DNA from: JAEXZL01 sp049943125
Lineage (GTDB): Bacteria > Bacillota > Clostridia > Clostridiales > Clostridiaceae
Assembly (NCBI RefSeq): GCF_049943125.1
Contig: NZ_CP188040.1
Span: 496,001 to 560,000 of the forward strand
Direction: 5' to 3'
Length of the DNA: 64,000 nucleotides
This document shows, in pieces, positions 45,492-54,373 of this stretch (position 1 is the stretch's first letter; every line of letters starts with the position of its first letter). The position numbers and the translations under genes are program-made. Under the pieces are notes generated by a model. The model made no database searches. It was not told where the DNA came from and saw only the letters and a program-made list of their open reading frames with translations.

Positions 45492-46167
45492 ATTCGTATT
45501 TCCCCCTTTTTTCGTCCCTAACAATAACTCCCTTTTCTACAGCTAATACTCTCTTTTTCATCATATCAACAATATCCTTAGCATGTGTAGCCATAAGGAT
45601 AGTTGTACCAGCTTTATTGATATCATCTAAAAGAGCCATTATTTCCTTTGCTGTCTCAGGATCTAGGTTACCTGTAGGTTCATCGGCAATAAGGAGGCTT
45701 GGATTATTAACTATAGCTCTAGCTAATGAAATTCTCTGCTGCTCTCCACCGGATAACTCATGAGGGAATACCTTATATTTATCTGATAATCCAACTAAAG
45801 ATAGTACCGTAGGTACTCTTTTTCTTATTTCCCTGGCAGACGCTCCTACAACCCTCATGGCAAATGCAACATTTTCATAAACACTTAGATTAGGTATTAA
45901 TCTAAAGTCCTGAAAAACCATTCCTACCTTTCTTCTGTAGTATGGAATTTGGCTTCTTTTCAAAGTTGAAAGATCCGTACCATTATTCATTATAGATCCA
46001 GTAGTTGGATCCACCTCTTTTAAAAGCATTTTGATAAAGGTAGATTTACCTGCCCCACTAGGTCCTACCAAAAAAACAAACTCTCCTCGCTCAATTTTAA
46101 CATTTACATTCTTAAGAGCGTGGACGTTATTGTTATATATCTTACTCACATTCTTGAATTCAATCAT
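45481..46167 (-). CDS. ftsE: Cell division ATP-binding protein FtsE
   Basis: This cytoplasmic ATPase partners FtsX. Walker A is LVGPSGAGKSTFIKML, the signature is ELSGGEQQRISLARAIV, Walker B is LLIADEPTGNLDP, and the switch His is in MATHAKDIV. The length of 228 residues is normal. AAGGGG precedes the start. Overlap with ftsX suggests coupled translation. Confidence 0.96.
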   Translation of the reverse strand: MIEFKNVSKIYNNNVHALKNVNVKIERGEFVFLVGPSGAGKSTFIKMLLKEVDPTTGSIMNNGTDLSTLKRSQIPYYRRKVGMVFQDFRLIPNLSVYENVAFAMRVVGASAREIRKRVPTVLSLVGLSDKYKVFPHELSGGEQQRISLARAIVNNPSLLIADEPTGNLDPETAKEIMALLDDINKAGTTILMATHAKDIVDMMKKRVLAVEKGVIVRDEKRGKYEYEV

Positions 46168-46404
46168 CCTGACAACCCCTTACTTAAATTCACATGATTT
46201 TAAACACAAAGATATTATAACATAATAATTAGCTCTGTAAAATTTCTAACTTGTCAAAAAAAAATTAAAATTAAGACTTAAGTATTAAAAATCTGTGTAA
46301 ATACAAGTAAAAACATTAAATTAATTGTTAAATATTAGATTTTAATCTTATTTTTAACACTTTATTAATACATATTTTAAACAAAATTAATCAAATATTA
46401 ACAA

Positions 46405-47250
46405 TCAGCTCAAAGATTTGAATCCTTCTCCTAAAACCTCATAAGCTTCATTAACTGTTATAAAAGCCTTAGGATCTATTTCCCTTATCCATCCCTTGAC
46501 TTTTATAAATTCAGCTCTTCCCAGAACAGTGTATATGAGTTTAGTGTCCTTTTTGGTGTAGCCACCCTTTCCTTCAAAGATAGTGCATCCCCTGTCAAGA
46601 TTTCCAATTATGTAATTTGATATTTCTTCCCATTTCTCACTGATTATTATTATTTCCTTAACTGAATTAAACCCATCTATTATCCTGTCAATAACTAAAC
46701 CATTTGCTATAACAGCAAGAAGAGCATAAAGACCTACGTCAATACCAAAGGTAACCGCTCCCATTATAGTAATAATAAAATCTACCATTAAAAGAGATTT
46801 CCCAATATCTATATCAAAGTATTTATTTAAAATCTTAGCAACTATATCCGTTCCCCCAGTAGAAGCATTAGCATTGAATACCAAAGCCATACCTAAGGCT
46901 CCTATCAAAGTACCAAATATCACTGCCAGAAGTAGATCCTCCGTAATAGCCTTCGGAGCTAAAAAATACTCTATAAGCCACATTAAAAAAGACAGTCCTA
47001 AAGAGGCATAAATACTCTTCCCTCCAAAGCCTCCCCCTATAAAAATAAATCCCACAACAAAAAGCACCAAATTCATCAAAAATACCAAAACGCTTACTTC
47101 AAGGAAAGGAAAATAACTATTAATTACGATAGCTAACCCCGATACCCCACCTGCTGCAATATTATTAGGTATAAAAAAATACTCCAAAGCCACAGCCAAC
47201 AACACTATCCCTAGAGTAATAAAAACCATATCCTTAACCCTATTCTTCAT
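46405..47250 (-). CDS. YitT-family membrane protein (copy 1)
   Basis: This protein of the DUF161/DUF2179 family has five or six membrane helices and a C-terminal soluble domain of about 80 residues (GCTIFEGKGGYTKKDTKLIY). The start is at MKNRVKDMVF with AGGAGG seven bases upstream. FIPNNIAAGGVSGLAIVINS and ANASTGGTDIVAKILN are family signatures. A close paralogue lies 1.5 kb away on the same strand. The transported substrate, if any, is unknown. Confidence 0.88.
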   Translation of the reverse strand: MKNRVKDMVFITLGIVLLAVALEYFFIPNNIAAGGVSGLAIVINSYFPFLEVSVLVFLMNLVLFVVGFIFIGGGFGGKSIYASLGLSFLMWLIEYFLAPKAITEDLLLAVIFGTLIGALGMALVFNANASTGGTDIVAKILNKYFDIDIGKSLLMVDFIITIMGAVTFGIDVGLYALLAVIANGLVIDRIIDGFNSVKEIIIISEKWEEISNYIIGNLDRGCTIFEGKGGYTKKDTKLIYTVLGRAEFIKVKGWIREIDPKAFITVNEAYEVLGEGFKSLS

Positions 47251-47365
47251 ATTAACCTCCTCATATATCAACCTCAAAATTTATAATTAAAATTTAAAAC
47301 TTAAACTCATAACTCACAACTCAGAATTGTCCACCATTTACGTACCTTGTCTATTACCCATCTTT

Positions 47366-47421
47366 CGCTATTTTCCTCTGCTCTTTCTCTTATCTTTCCT
47401 CTTTTATCTTTTTCTCTTCTC
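47366..47421. repeat. Left part of a pyrimidine-rich tract interrupted by the IS
   Basis: The sequence is C/T-rich with CTTTT and TCTCTT repeats and ends in CTC, the presumed target duplication. The right part resumes after the IS element. Confidence 0.7.
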
Positions 47422-47429
47422 GAAACATG

Positions 47430-48251
47430 TCAAGAAAAAGAAACACTAGAAAGAGTTAAAACTTCAAAATATTCGTTAGGTACCTTATAGCCGATACCAG
47501 AATGAAGACGAGATGAATTGTAGTATAGCTCTATATACGCAACTATCCGTCTTGTAGCATCATCTTTCCCGAGCTGCCCTATATCAGGAAGCTCAGTTCG
47601 TAGTGTCTTCCAGAAGCTCTCTATAGGCTGATTGTCGTTAGGAGTACCAGGACGGGACATACTCTTAAGGAAGCCACTTCTTTCAATAAGATCCTTTGTC
47701 TTTATAGCTGTATACTGACAGCCTCTATCGCTGTGGTAGATCGCTCCTTTGGGTAGTTTAGGGTTGCGTCCAATAGCCATTCTGAAGGCCTCCTGAACCA
47801 AGTCCTGTCTCTGGTGACCTGCTATATCCCACCCAACAAGTCGTCGAGTAGCAACATCAATTATTCCGCACATATAGATTTTGCCGCTCCTGCATCTCAG
47901 CTCGCAAATATCAGAGCACCACAGGGCATTTGCCTGCGTTACCAAAAACTTATCTTTACACAGGTTTTCCTCTATGTACTGCTCTTCAGTTGGCTTAGGC
48001 CTCCTATTTTTTCTTTTGCGGCCAGCTTTCGCTGCAAGCCCGTTCATTTTCAGAATCCTGGCTACCCTATTCTCACTAACCCGTATATCCTGCAAAGCAA
48101 GAGCTTTGCGTATGCGAATTCTACCGTAATTACCATTGTTTGTTTTGAAACAATTAATTACGGCTTCTTCCTCTCTGATTTTTTCACTCTCTACCTGTTT
48201 CCTTGACCTATAGAAGGCGCTCCTTGACACTCCTAACAATCGGCATACCAT
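47430..48251 (-). CDS. IS3-family transposase OrfB (DDE catalytic part)
   Basis: It carries the integrase-like core: first Asp in WCSDICELRC, second Asp in YHSDRGCQYT and Glu in DNQPIESFWKTLR, followed by the conserved YNSSRLHSGIGYKVPNEYF. The N-terminal part has the HTH_21 segment (MVCRLLGVSRSAFYRSR). The frame is open upstream of this ATG to the A7 slippery run, so the functional product is probably an OrfAB fusion made by -1 frameshifting. Confidence 0.93.
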   Translation of the reverse strand: MVCRLLGVSRSAFYRSRKQVESEKIREEEAVINCFKTNNGNYGRIRIRKALALQDIRVSENRVARILKMNGLAAKAGRKRKNRRPKPTEEQYIEENLCKDKFLVTQANALWCSDICELRCRSGKIYMCGIIDVATRRLVGWDIAGHQRQDLVQEAFRMAIGRNPKLPKGAIYHSDRGCQYTAIKTKDLIERSGFLKSMSRPGTPNDNQPIESFWKTLRTELPDIGQLGKDDATRRIVAYIELYYNSSRLHSGIGYKVPNEYFEVLTLSSVSFS

Positions 48252-48289
48252 GCTGGTGTCATACCCTTTAAGCTCTCGCCTCGCAAACT

Positions 48290-48300
48290 CTAATTTTTTT
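48290..48300 (-). promoter_or_regulatory. Programmed -1 frameshift site of the IS transposase
   Basis: A run of seven A (48300-48294) lies directly before the orfA stop codon. Slipping back one base continues as KLEFARRELKGYDTSMVCRL into the orfB frame without interruption. This is the usual arrangement for making the OrfAB transposase in this family. Confidence 0.85.
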
Positions 48301-48583
48301 CTGGGTTTTTCGCAAAGTATGCCGCTGCTTTTTTTAGAATTTCATTTTCCATCCTAAGTCGTTCGTTTTCCTTTTTCAGCTTATTCAGCTCTGCATCCGC
48401 AGGCTTTTGATGTCCTGATCCCACAAACGCTTCGTCTCCGTATGTCTGATATTCATCTATCCACCTATACAGCATTACCAAATTAATCCCGAATTTCTCA
48501 GCAACTACAGCATGCTTGATACCGTCCTTTATCACCAGTTCACATGCCTGTATTTTAAACTTCTTTGAGTACTTTCTTGCCAT
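48290..48583 (-). CDS. IS3-family transposase OrfA (DNA-binding part)
   Basis: This 97-residue protein has a helix-turn-helix (KHAVVAEKFGINLVMLYRWI) and a C-terminal leucine-zipper-like coiled coil (AELNKLKKENERLRMENEI), which binds the IS ends. It ends KNPEKN at a TAG. AAGGGGTG lies upstream of the ATG. Confidence 0.93.
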   Translation of the reverse strand: MARKYSKKFKIQACELVIKDGIKHAVVAEKFGINLVMLYRWIDEYQTYGDEAFVGSGHQKPADAELNKLKKENERLRMENEILKKAAAYFAKNPEKN

Positions 48584-48652
48584 ATTTTCACACCCCTTGA
48601 GTTAATTATATTTTTATCTCTTCCGGGTGTCTACTTTCATTATACAAGTTTC

Positions 48653-48715
48653 CTCTATTCTCTATTCTCTATTCTCTATTCTCTATTCTCTCTTCTCTAT
48701 TCTCTCTTCTCTGCT
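48653..48715. repeat. Right part of the pyrimidine-rich tract: TCTATTC heptamers
   Basis: About five tandem TCTATTC units are followed by TCTCTTC variants. It is the continuation of the tract left of the IS and lies 3' of the second YitT gene. Confidence 0.85.
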
Positions 48716-48732
48716 TTTATCAATGCAAATAT

Positions 48733-48750
48733 AGAGGCCCAAAGACCTCT
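48733..48750 (-). terminator. Weak terminator-like hairpin after the second YitT gene
   Basis: AGAGGTC and GGCCTCT pair with one wobble around a four-base loop on the minus strand. The following T content is low. Confidence 0.4.
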
Positions 48751-48813
48751 AATCAAATTATAGTTTTTACTATTCTAAAAAGCTATATACTTATTGAATT
48801 CATAAAAGAAAAT

Positions 48814-49659
48814 TTACTTAATATTATTAAAGCCTTCTCCCATAACCTCATGAGCCTCATGAACGGTAAGGAAAGCCTTAGGATCTATTTCCTTAATAAA
48901 CTTCTTGAGCCTTATAAGCTCTCTATTCTCAAGAACACAGTAGATAACCTTAGTTTCTCTTCCCGTATATCCCCCTTCACCACTAAGAAGGGTGCAGCCT
49001 CTATCCATATCCTCATTTATGTACCTTTTAATATCTGAAAGCCTACTGCTCATTATCATAACTTCCTTACAGGAATTAAGCCCTGAAACCACTCTATTAA
49101 TTACTATTCCATTAAGAACTACAGCTACTACAGAGTAAAGACCTCGATTTATACCAAAGGTTAAAGCACCAGCAATAACTACGCATAAATCTACTATCTG
49201 CATGGATGTTCCAAGATTAAAGCCAAAGAATTTATTAAGTATCTTTGCAATTATATCTGTACCTCCACTAGAGGCATTTTGAGAAAAGATAATTGCTAAT
49301 CCACTACCTAATAGTGCTGAACCAATTACCGTGGTAAGCATTAAGTCCGTTGTAATTGCTGCCGGATTTAGAAACTCCTCTATAAGCCACATAGTCACCG
49401 ATAGACCAAATGCTCCATATAAGGTTTTTGCTCCAAAAGCTCTACCTAGAAAAGCAAAGCCTACAACAAATAAAATGGAATTTAATATTATCATGTTTAT
49501 ACCTGTAGTTAAGGCTGGTATATAATTATTTATTACCAGGGAAATACCTGTAACTCCCCCTGTGGTTAAATTATTTGGCAGAAAGAAATATTCTGCCGAG
49601 ATAGCTATGAGTATAAACCCAATTGTGATAATTAAATATTCTTTAATAGTATTTTTCAT
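48814..49659 (-). CDS. YitT-family membrane protein (copy 2)
   Basis: This 281-residue paralogue of the protein encoded beyond the IS has the same plan: hydrophobic N-terminal domain with FLPNNLTTGGVTGISLVINN and NASSGGTDIIAKILNKFFGF, and a C-terminal DUF2179-like domain (GCTLLSGEGGYTGRETKVIY). AAGGGG precedes the ATG. The two copies probably arose by tandem duplication before the IS entered, but they have diverged clearly. Confidence 0.88.
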   Translation of the reverse strand: MKNTIKEYLIITIGFILIAISAEYFFLPNNLTTGGVTGISLVINNYIPALTTGINMIILNSILFVVGFAFLGRAFGAKTLYGAFGLSVTMWLIEEFLNPAAITTDLMLTTVIGSALLGSGLAIIFSQNASSGGTDIIAKILNKFFGFNLGTSMQIVDLCVVIAGALTFGINRGLYSVVAVVLNGIVINRVVSGLNSCKEVMIMSSRLSDIKRYINEDMDRGCTLLSGEGGYTGRETKVIYCVLENRELIRLKKFIKEIDPKAFLTVHEAHEVMGEGFNNIK

Positions 49660-49718
49660 TTGTTATCGACCCCTTAAATTTATGATAAGCTATTACCCTC
49701 TATTTTATCCTAAGCAGT

Positions 49719-49740
49719 AAAAAAATCGCCGAAGCGATTT
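49719..49740 (-). terminator. Terminator of the alr-mazEF operon
   Basis: A perfect stem AAATCGC-TTCG-GCGATTT is followed by seven T on the minus strand. The last base pair overlaps the mazF stop codon. Confidence 0.9.
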
Positions 49741-50083
49741 AATTTATTCCTATACTTATACGCAGTGCTCGATCTACCTTTTCCATATCACTATCCGTCA
49801 TATGTCCTATCTTTTCCTTAAGACGTTTTTTATCTAGTGTTCTGACCTGCTCTAATAATACTACTGAATCCTTATTAAGCCCATACTCCTCTGAAGATAT
49901 TTCCACATGAGTAGGAAGCTTAGCTTTATTTATTTGAGAGGTAATAGCAGCCACAATAACTGTTGGACTATATTTATTACCTATATCATTTTGAATAATT
50001 ATTACAGGCCTAATACCTCCCTGCTCCGACCCTATTACAGGACTCAGATCAGCATAAAATATGTCTCCTCTTTTAACTAACAT
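49739..50083 (-). CDS. mazF: Endoribonuclease toxin MazF / EndoA
   Basis: It cuts mRNA at specific short sequences. The start is MLVKRGDIFYADLSPVIGSE; the ATG overlaps the antitoxin gene by 11 bases and has no ribosome binding site of its own, which points to translational coupling. Conserved RGDIFYADL, GSEQGGIRPV, AAITSQ and LEQVRTLDKKRL are typical of the Bacillus EndoA type. The length of 114 residues is normal. Confidence 0.94.
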   Translation of the reverse strand: MLVKRGDIFYADLSPVIGSEQGGIRPVIIIQNDIGNKYSPTVIVAAITSQINKAKLPTHVEISSEEYGLNKDSVVLLEQVRTLDKKRLKEKIGHMTDSDMEKVDRALRISIGIN

Positions 50084-50345
50084 CGTCGTCATCTGACATA
50101 TCACTCTCCGAAAGCCATGCTTCATATTCTATTATTTCCTGAAGATCACGGGAGGAGTTACATTCGCTAAGAAGCAAATTAAGCTCACCCATCTCCTCAT
50201 AGCTCTGTTTGAGCTGCATAACATATTCAGCATTAAATTTATCCTCACTATATTCTATTAAGGACTGCTCATTTAATTGATTATTTTTTTTATTTTTTTT
50301 CTTCTCTCGGGTAATGGATTCTTGCAATTCCTTTGAATATGACAT
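50073..50345 (-). CDS. mazE: MazE-like antitoxin
   Basis: This 90-residue charged protein encoded just upstream of mazF ends in an acidic tail (SESDMSDDDDVS), as expected of the toxin-binding part of EndoAI-type antitoxins. The N-terminal half lacks an obvious ribbon-helix-helix signature by eye, so the assignment rests on position, size and charge. AGGAGG lies upstream of the ATG. Confidence 0.75.
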   Translation of the reverse strand: MSYSKELQESITREKKKNKKNNQLNEQSLIEYSEDKFNAEYVMQLKQSYEEMGELNLLLSECNSSRDLQEIIEYEAWLSESDMSDDDDVS

Positions 50346-50438
50346 TATTCCACCCTACCTCCTATGTTTACGCAGTAAAGAGCGATATGTACACTAAAAT
50401 TATAGTGCAATATATGTCATTGTGTCAAAGGTTTTATC

Positions 50439-51596
50439 CTATATGTAATTTCTAATTTTTAACACTTTCCCATCCTTGATATATACTCTAGGAACCCTGC
50501 TCCCCAGCATGCATAATACCTCATAGTTTATGGTACCTAAGAGGTCTGCTATATCCTCTGCATTGAAGTGAACTCCTTTATCCTCTCCTAAAAGAATAAC
50601 CTCATCTCCTACCTTTAAGGAAGGCACATCGGTAATATCCAGCATGCATTGATCCATACATATCCGTCCTACTACTGGCACTAGCTTTCCCCCTACAATA
50701 GCCTTAGCTTTATTTGTTAATAATCTTGTATAACCATCAGCATAGCCTAAGGGAAGTGTAGCTATTATACTTTTTCTTTCTGTCTTAAAGATTCTTCCAT
50801 AGCTAACATACATATCCTTTTCTAGAGTTTTAATATGGACTATTTTTGCTTTTAATGTAAGCACTGGTTTTATATCTAAAACCTTATTATTAACCTCTTT
50901 AGATGGTAAATAGCCATATAATATAATCCCTGGTCTAACCTCATGAAAATGAGTATCTGGAAGATCTATTATGGCAGCACTATTTGCTATGTGAAGAATT
51001 TTAGGATTAATCCCTCTCTTCTTTAACTCCTCAATGAAGCTTAAAAACTTCTGAAGCTGTTCTTTTGTATAGCTTTTATTCTCTTCATCAGCACTGGAGA
51101 AGTGAGAAAAAACGCCCATTATACTCACATTAGTAAGCTTTGAGATATTTATAATCTCTTCAATACTTTCCTCCGTAGGCAAAAAACCAATACGTCCCAT
51201 TCCCGTATCCAGTGCAATATGTAGCCTAACCTTTTTATTCTGCCTCTGTGCTTCTTTTGAAAGCTCCTGAGCATAATCGAAGGAAAAGACAGTCTGCTGT
51301 ATGTCATAGGCAACTATTTCTTCAGCATATTCTAGAGGTGTATGTCCTAAGATCATTATTGGAGCCTCAATTCCTGCCCTTCTTAACTCTAGTGCTTCTG
51401 AGATTACAGCAACAGCAAGGCTTGTAGCTCCATTTTCTAGAAGTACTGGTGCTACATCAATAGCACCATGACCATAAGCATCAGCCTTAACCACCGCCAT
51501 TACCTCTTCGCTTTTTGAAGCCTTCTTTATTTCTCTCATATTATGAGCTAGAGCATCGAGATCAATTTCAGCCCAAACATATCTCATTTTTTCCAT
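50439..51596 (-). CDS. alr: Alanine racemase
   Basis: This pyridoxal-phosphate enzyme makes D-alanine for peptidoglycan. The start is MEKMRYVWAEIDLDALAHN with AGGAGG nine bases upstream. The cofactor Lys lies in MAVVKADAYGHGA; the second catalytic residue, Tyr, is in DMYVSYGRIFKTE; RICMDQCMLDIT is the conserved C-terminal motif. The length of 385 residues is normal. It lies between a GerS-like gene and mazEF in a common clostridial order. Confidence 0.96.
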   Translation of the reverse strand: MEKMRYVWAEIDLDALAHNMREIKKASKSEEVMAVVKADAYGHGAIDVAPVLLENGATSLAVAVISEALELRRAGIEAPIMILGHTPLEYAEEIVAYDIQQTVFSFDYAQELSKEAQRQNKKVRLHIALDTGMGRIGFLPTEESIEEIINISKLTNVSIMGVFSHFSSADEENKSYTKEQLQKFLSFIEELKKRGINPKILHIANSAAIIDLPDTHFHEVRPGIILYGYLPSKEVNNKVLDIKPVLTLKAKIVHIKTLEKDMYVSYGRIFKTERKSIIATLPLGYADGYTRLLTNKAKAIVGGKLVPVVGRICMDQCMLDITDVPSLKVGDEVILLGEDKGVHFNAEDIADLLGTINYEVLCMLGSRVPRVYIKDGKVLKIRNYI

Positions 51597-51636
51597 CTGT
51601 TTTTTCCTCCTGTACTTCAAGCCTCATACAATATAA

Positions 51637-52263
51637 TTAGTAATTAAATAAGGCTTCATCTAAATCTTTTTCAAATCGAAAGCTGCTATAAATAATTTCG
51701 GCCTTTAATTCACCTTTATAATCATATATGCTAAGCTTTTCTGGCGCTCTAGTCACAGTGTTTAACATCAATATACCTTTATCAAGATTTTCATTACCCT
51801 GTGGTATATATAATTCTACAAACAGGTAATTTTTCCCTTCTTTATTTATGGAATATTTTTCCATAAATTCGTTAGTATACATAAGTTCAATGAAAGGCTT
51901 CAAAAAAGCCCACTTATAAAACTCATCGAAGGTGCTTTTCAGCTCATAGCTCTTACCATTATCCAGGTCATATACAAAAATCTTGTTATCTTTATAGGTA
52001 TATACTCTATTATTTTCTAAAGTAAGCCTATACCCCTTTGACTTATGATAAAGAAGAGAAGCCTTCTCAGAAAACACACCTTTGTTATTGTAAATCCTGT
52101 AATCTAGATCTGTGCTATAGCAATCTATAAATCTAAGATAATCTAAAAACTCCTGTGACGCCTCCTCCTTATCTGTTCTATTATACAGATAAAATATGAG
52201 GGAGCCTATAGCCAGCACAAGAATTATAGCCCCTACAGTTAATTTACTCTTCGTAAAACTCAC
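51637..52263 (-). CDS. GerS-like LolA-fold protein, membrane-anchored
   Basis: An N-terminal membrane helix (about 8-27) is followed by an extracytoplasmic domain of beta strands and the pattern VYTYKDNKIFVYDLDNGKSY, similar to LolA/LolB-like lipid-carrier folds. In Clostridioides difficile the germination protein GerS is encoded next to an alanine racemase gene, as here. No lipobox Cys is visible, unlike GerS itself. The start is GTG, with AGGGG almost touching it. The germination role is inference from position and fold. Confidence 0.6.
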   Translation of the reverse strand: MSFTKSKLTVGAIILVLAIGSLIFYLYNRTDKEEASQEFLDYLRFIDCYSTDLDYRIYNNKGVFSEKASLLYHKSKGYRLTLENNRVYTYKDNKIFVYDLDNGKSYELKSTFDEFYKWAFLKPFIELMYTNEFMEKYSINKEGKNYLFVELYIPQGNENLDKGILMLNTVTRAPEKLSIYDYKGELKAEIIYSSFRFEKDLDEALFNY

Positions 52264-52321
52264 CCCTAAAAATATTTCTATATACTAATATTCTTTAAGG
52301 TATGAATTTATACCATCAATG

Positions 52322-53827
52322 CTATAAAAGCCCTTGAAGTGCTTTTATAGCATAGGGAAGCTCTTCTATAAGACTCTCTGCATTAACAGAGTACCTTTCC
52401 TCTGAAAGTCTATCACCAGCATAGCCATGAGCATAGGCACCAAGACAAGCGCACTTCAAATCCCCTAACCCCTGGGCAGCAAAGGCAGCTATCATACCAG
52501 TGAGGCTATCTCCCATTCCTCCTGAGGCCATGGCGCTGCTTCCCGTAGGATTAACATATACTTCGATACCATCAGTAATAACCGTGTTGTAGCCCTTTAA
52601 TAATAATACCACATTATTATCCTTTGCAAATTTTTTAGCAACCTTAATACGATTTTCATTTATATAATCTGTACTAAGCCCTGAAAGTCTAGCCATTTCT
52701 CCTGGATGAGGTGTCATAATCACCCTCAAACCGGAGTAGCCTTTTAAAATAAATTTATTCTCTGCAAGTACATTTATTCCATCAGCATCGATTATTACTG
52801 TACCTTCTTTTTTGTTCATAACAAGCTTCAGGACCTCGAGAGTTGTTTCATTGTTGCCAAGACCAGGTCCTATAGCTATAACCTCATTAGCCTCTATCAT
52901 AGCCTTTAATTCTTGTGGTGAGCTAAAGCCATAGGTCATTGCCTCTGCCAGCTTTGATGAAAGGACATCTTGAATTTCTCTAGGGCAAGCTACTGTTATG
53001 AGCCCAGCTCCGCTCATTACACAAGCCCTGCCTGAAAGATAGGCTGCTCCTGTAAAGCCTCTGCTTCCAGCTATTATTAACACTCTGCCATAGCTACCCT
53101 TGTGACCGGCTATTTCTCGGTTAGGAATTATGGCTTTTATATCCCTAGGTGAGATTATATACTCCTTATCATGATAAATATCTACAATCTCTTTGGGTAT
53201 TCCTATTTCCTCAATATGTACCTCCCCTGTATATTTTTTCGCCTTATAATTCAGAAAGCCTTTCTTATATAAAGTAAAGGTGATTGTCTTATTAGCCTTT
53301 ATACAATCTCCCATAATATTACCATTATCGCTATCCATCCCAGAAGGAACATCTACAGCTATTATATTTTTGCTATTTTCATTAACAACTGCAATACAGC
53401 TTATATACAGCTCATCTAGAGTTCTTGATATCCCTGTTCCAAATATAGCATCTATAGCAGTATCACTCTCAATAAGTGAATCCTTGAGCATTGATAAATC
53501 ATCTATATTGGAAATAGACTTCACCTTAATTCCAAGCTTTAGAAGAAGCTCATAATTTTTCTTACAATCCTCTGACATCCTTCCGTTTCCTATCTGAAAT
53601 ACATCTACCTTCTTGCCCAGTGCCTTGAGATGCCTGGCTATAGCTAATCCATCTCCACCATTATTTCCTCTTCCACATATTACAGTATAGTATCTTCCAT
53701 CCTCTTGTGAGATATGCCTCAGTACCTTTAAGGCCGCATTTTCCATTAGTAATAATCCAGGATAACCCAGTATATCTATACAGTATTTATCAATATTTCT
53801 TACGATTTCATTGCTTCCAACCTTCAT
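52322..53827 (-). CDS. nnr: Bifunctional NAD(P)H-hydrate epimerase / ADP-dependent dehydratase
   Basis: It repairs hydrated NADH and NADPH. The N-terminal half (about 1-210) is the epimerase (YjeF_N: VICGRGNNGGDGLAIARHL, IDAIFGTGISR, VDVPSGMDSDNG). The C-terminal half is the dehydratase (carbohydrate-kinase-like fold: GHKGSYGRVLIIAGSRGFTG, VMTPHPGEMARL, NPTGSSAMASGGMGDSLTG). The start is MKVGSNEIV with GGAGGG upstream, only four bases after the acpS stop codon. Confidence 0.95.
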   Translation of the reverse strand: MKVGSNEIVRNIDKYCIDILGYPGLLLMENAALKVLRHISQEDGRYYTVICGRGNNGGDGLAIARHLKALGKKVDVFQIGNGRMSEDCKKNYELLLKLGIKVKSISNIDDLSMLKDSLIESDTAIDAIFGTGISRTLDELYISCIAVVNENSKNIIAVDVPSGMDSDNGNIMGDCIKANKTITFTLYKKGFLNYKAKKYTGEVHIEEIGIPKEIVDIYHDKEYIISPRDIKAIIPNREIAGHKGSYGRVLIIAGSRGFTGAAYLSGRACVMSGAGLITVACPREIQDVLSSKLAEAMTYGFSSPQELKAMIEANEVIAIGPGLGNNETTLEVLKLVMNKKEGTVIIDADGINVLAENKFILKGYSGLRVIMTPHPGEMARLSGLSTDYINENRIKVAKKFAKDNNVVLLLKGYNTVITDGIEVYVNPTGSSAMASGGMGDSLTGMIAAFAAQGLGDLKCACLGAYAHGYAGDRLSEERYSVNAESLIEELPYAIKALQGLL

Positions 53828-53831
53828 TTTT

Positions 53832-54212
53832 TTATCCCTCCAATACAATAAAGGCCATGGCATTATCCCTGCTATGGGATATTGATAGATGAATACTTCT
53901 AACTCCCATAGAATCGCAGATATTTTCAGCAGGGCCAGTTACTTTAATACATGGTTTTCCTAAGGAATCCTTATATACCTCTATATCCTTAAAACTAAAG
54001 CCTCTAATCCCTGTACCTAAGGCCTTTCCCATTGCTTCCTTAGCAGCAAAATAGCCAGCTAAGCTCTCAGAGCGCCTTCCATTTCCAGCTGATTTTATTT
54101 CTTCTGGAGTAAAAATCTTTTCCAGTAATCCTGAAGTTCTTTTAACAGCCTTTTCTACCCTACTAATTTCTATAATATCAGTACCTACACCTATTATCAT
54201 ATTATTCTCCAT
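53832..54212 (-). CDS. acpS: Holo-[acyl-carrier-protein] synthase
   Basis: It transfers phosphopantetheine from CoA to acyl carrier protein. The signatures IIGVGTDIIEISRVEKAV and GYFAAKEAMGKALGTGI, and the C-terminal HLSISHSRDNAMAFIVLE, are intact. The length of 126 residues is normal. GAGG lies seven bases upstream. It is first in the acpS-nnr-gerS-like-alr-mazEF cluster. Confidence 0.95.
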   Translation of the reverse strand: MENNMIIGVGTDIIEISRVEKAVKRTSGLLEKIFTPEEIKSAGNGRRSESLAGYFAAKEAMGKALGTGIRGFSFKDIEVYKDSLGKPCIKVTGPAENICDSMGVRSIHLSISHSRDNAMAFIVLEG

Positions 54213-54284
54213 TTCTTTACCTCTTTACTATTAATTAAATAATAATAAAAGATTCTTGTAAAATCTATAGTTAAAATAAGGACA

Positions 54285-54326
54285 AATATTAACCTCCCAT
54301 CCTCTAAAAGATGGGAGGTTAATATT
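54285..54326 (-). terminator. Long hairpin downstream of the DUF6514-like gene
   Basis: There is a perfect 17-bp stem built on AATATTAACCTCCCATC with an 8-base loop. It lies about 50 bases after the stop codon of the small gene. T-rich sequence follows moderately on the minus strand. Confidence 0.75.
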
Positions 54327-54373
54327 ATGTTTATTCCCTGTTCTATGATATATTCCTTATAATTAGCTAAACA

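Larger units (their letters stand above)
47422..48652 (-). mobile_element. IS3-family insertion sequence
   Basis: The element has imperfect terminal inverted repeats GAAACWTGT...GAAA...ACAC at both ends, two overlapping-frame transposase genes joined by a frameshift signal, and a 3-bp flanking duplication CTC (47419-47421 and 48653-48655). The size of 1231 bp fits the family. Because the target is a C/T repeat, the duplication could be coincidental; a shorter version of the ends would run from TGT at 47428 to ACA at 48646. Both genes look intact, so it may be active. Confidence 0.88.
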
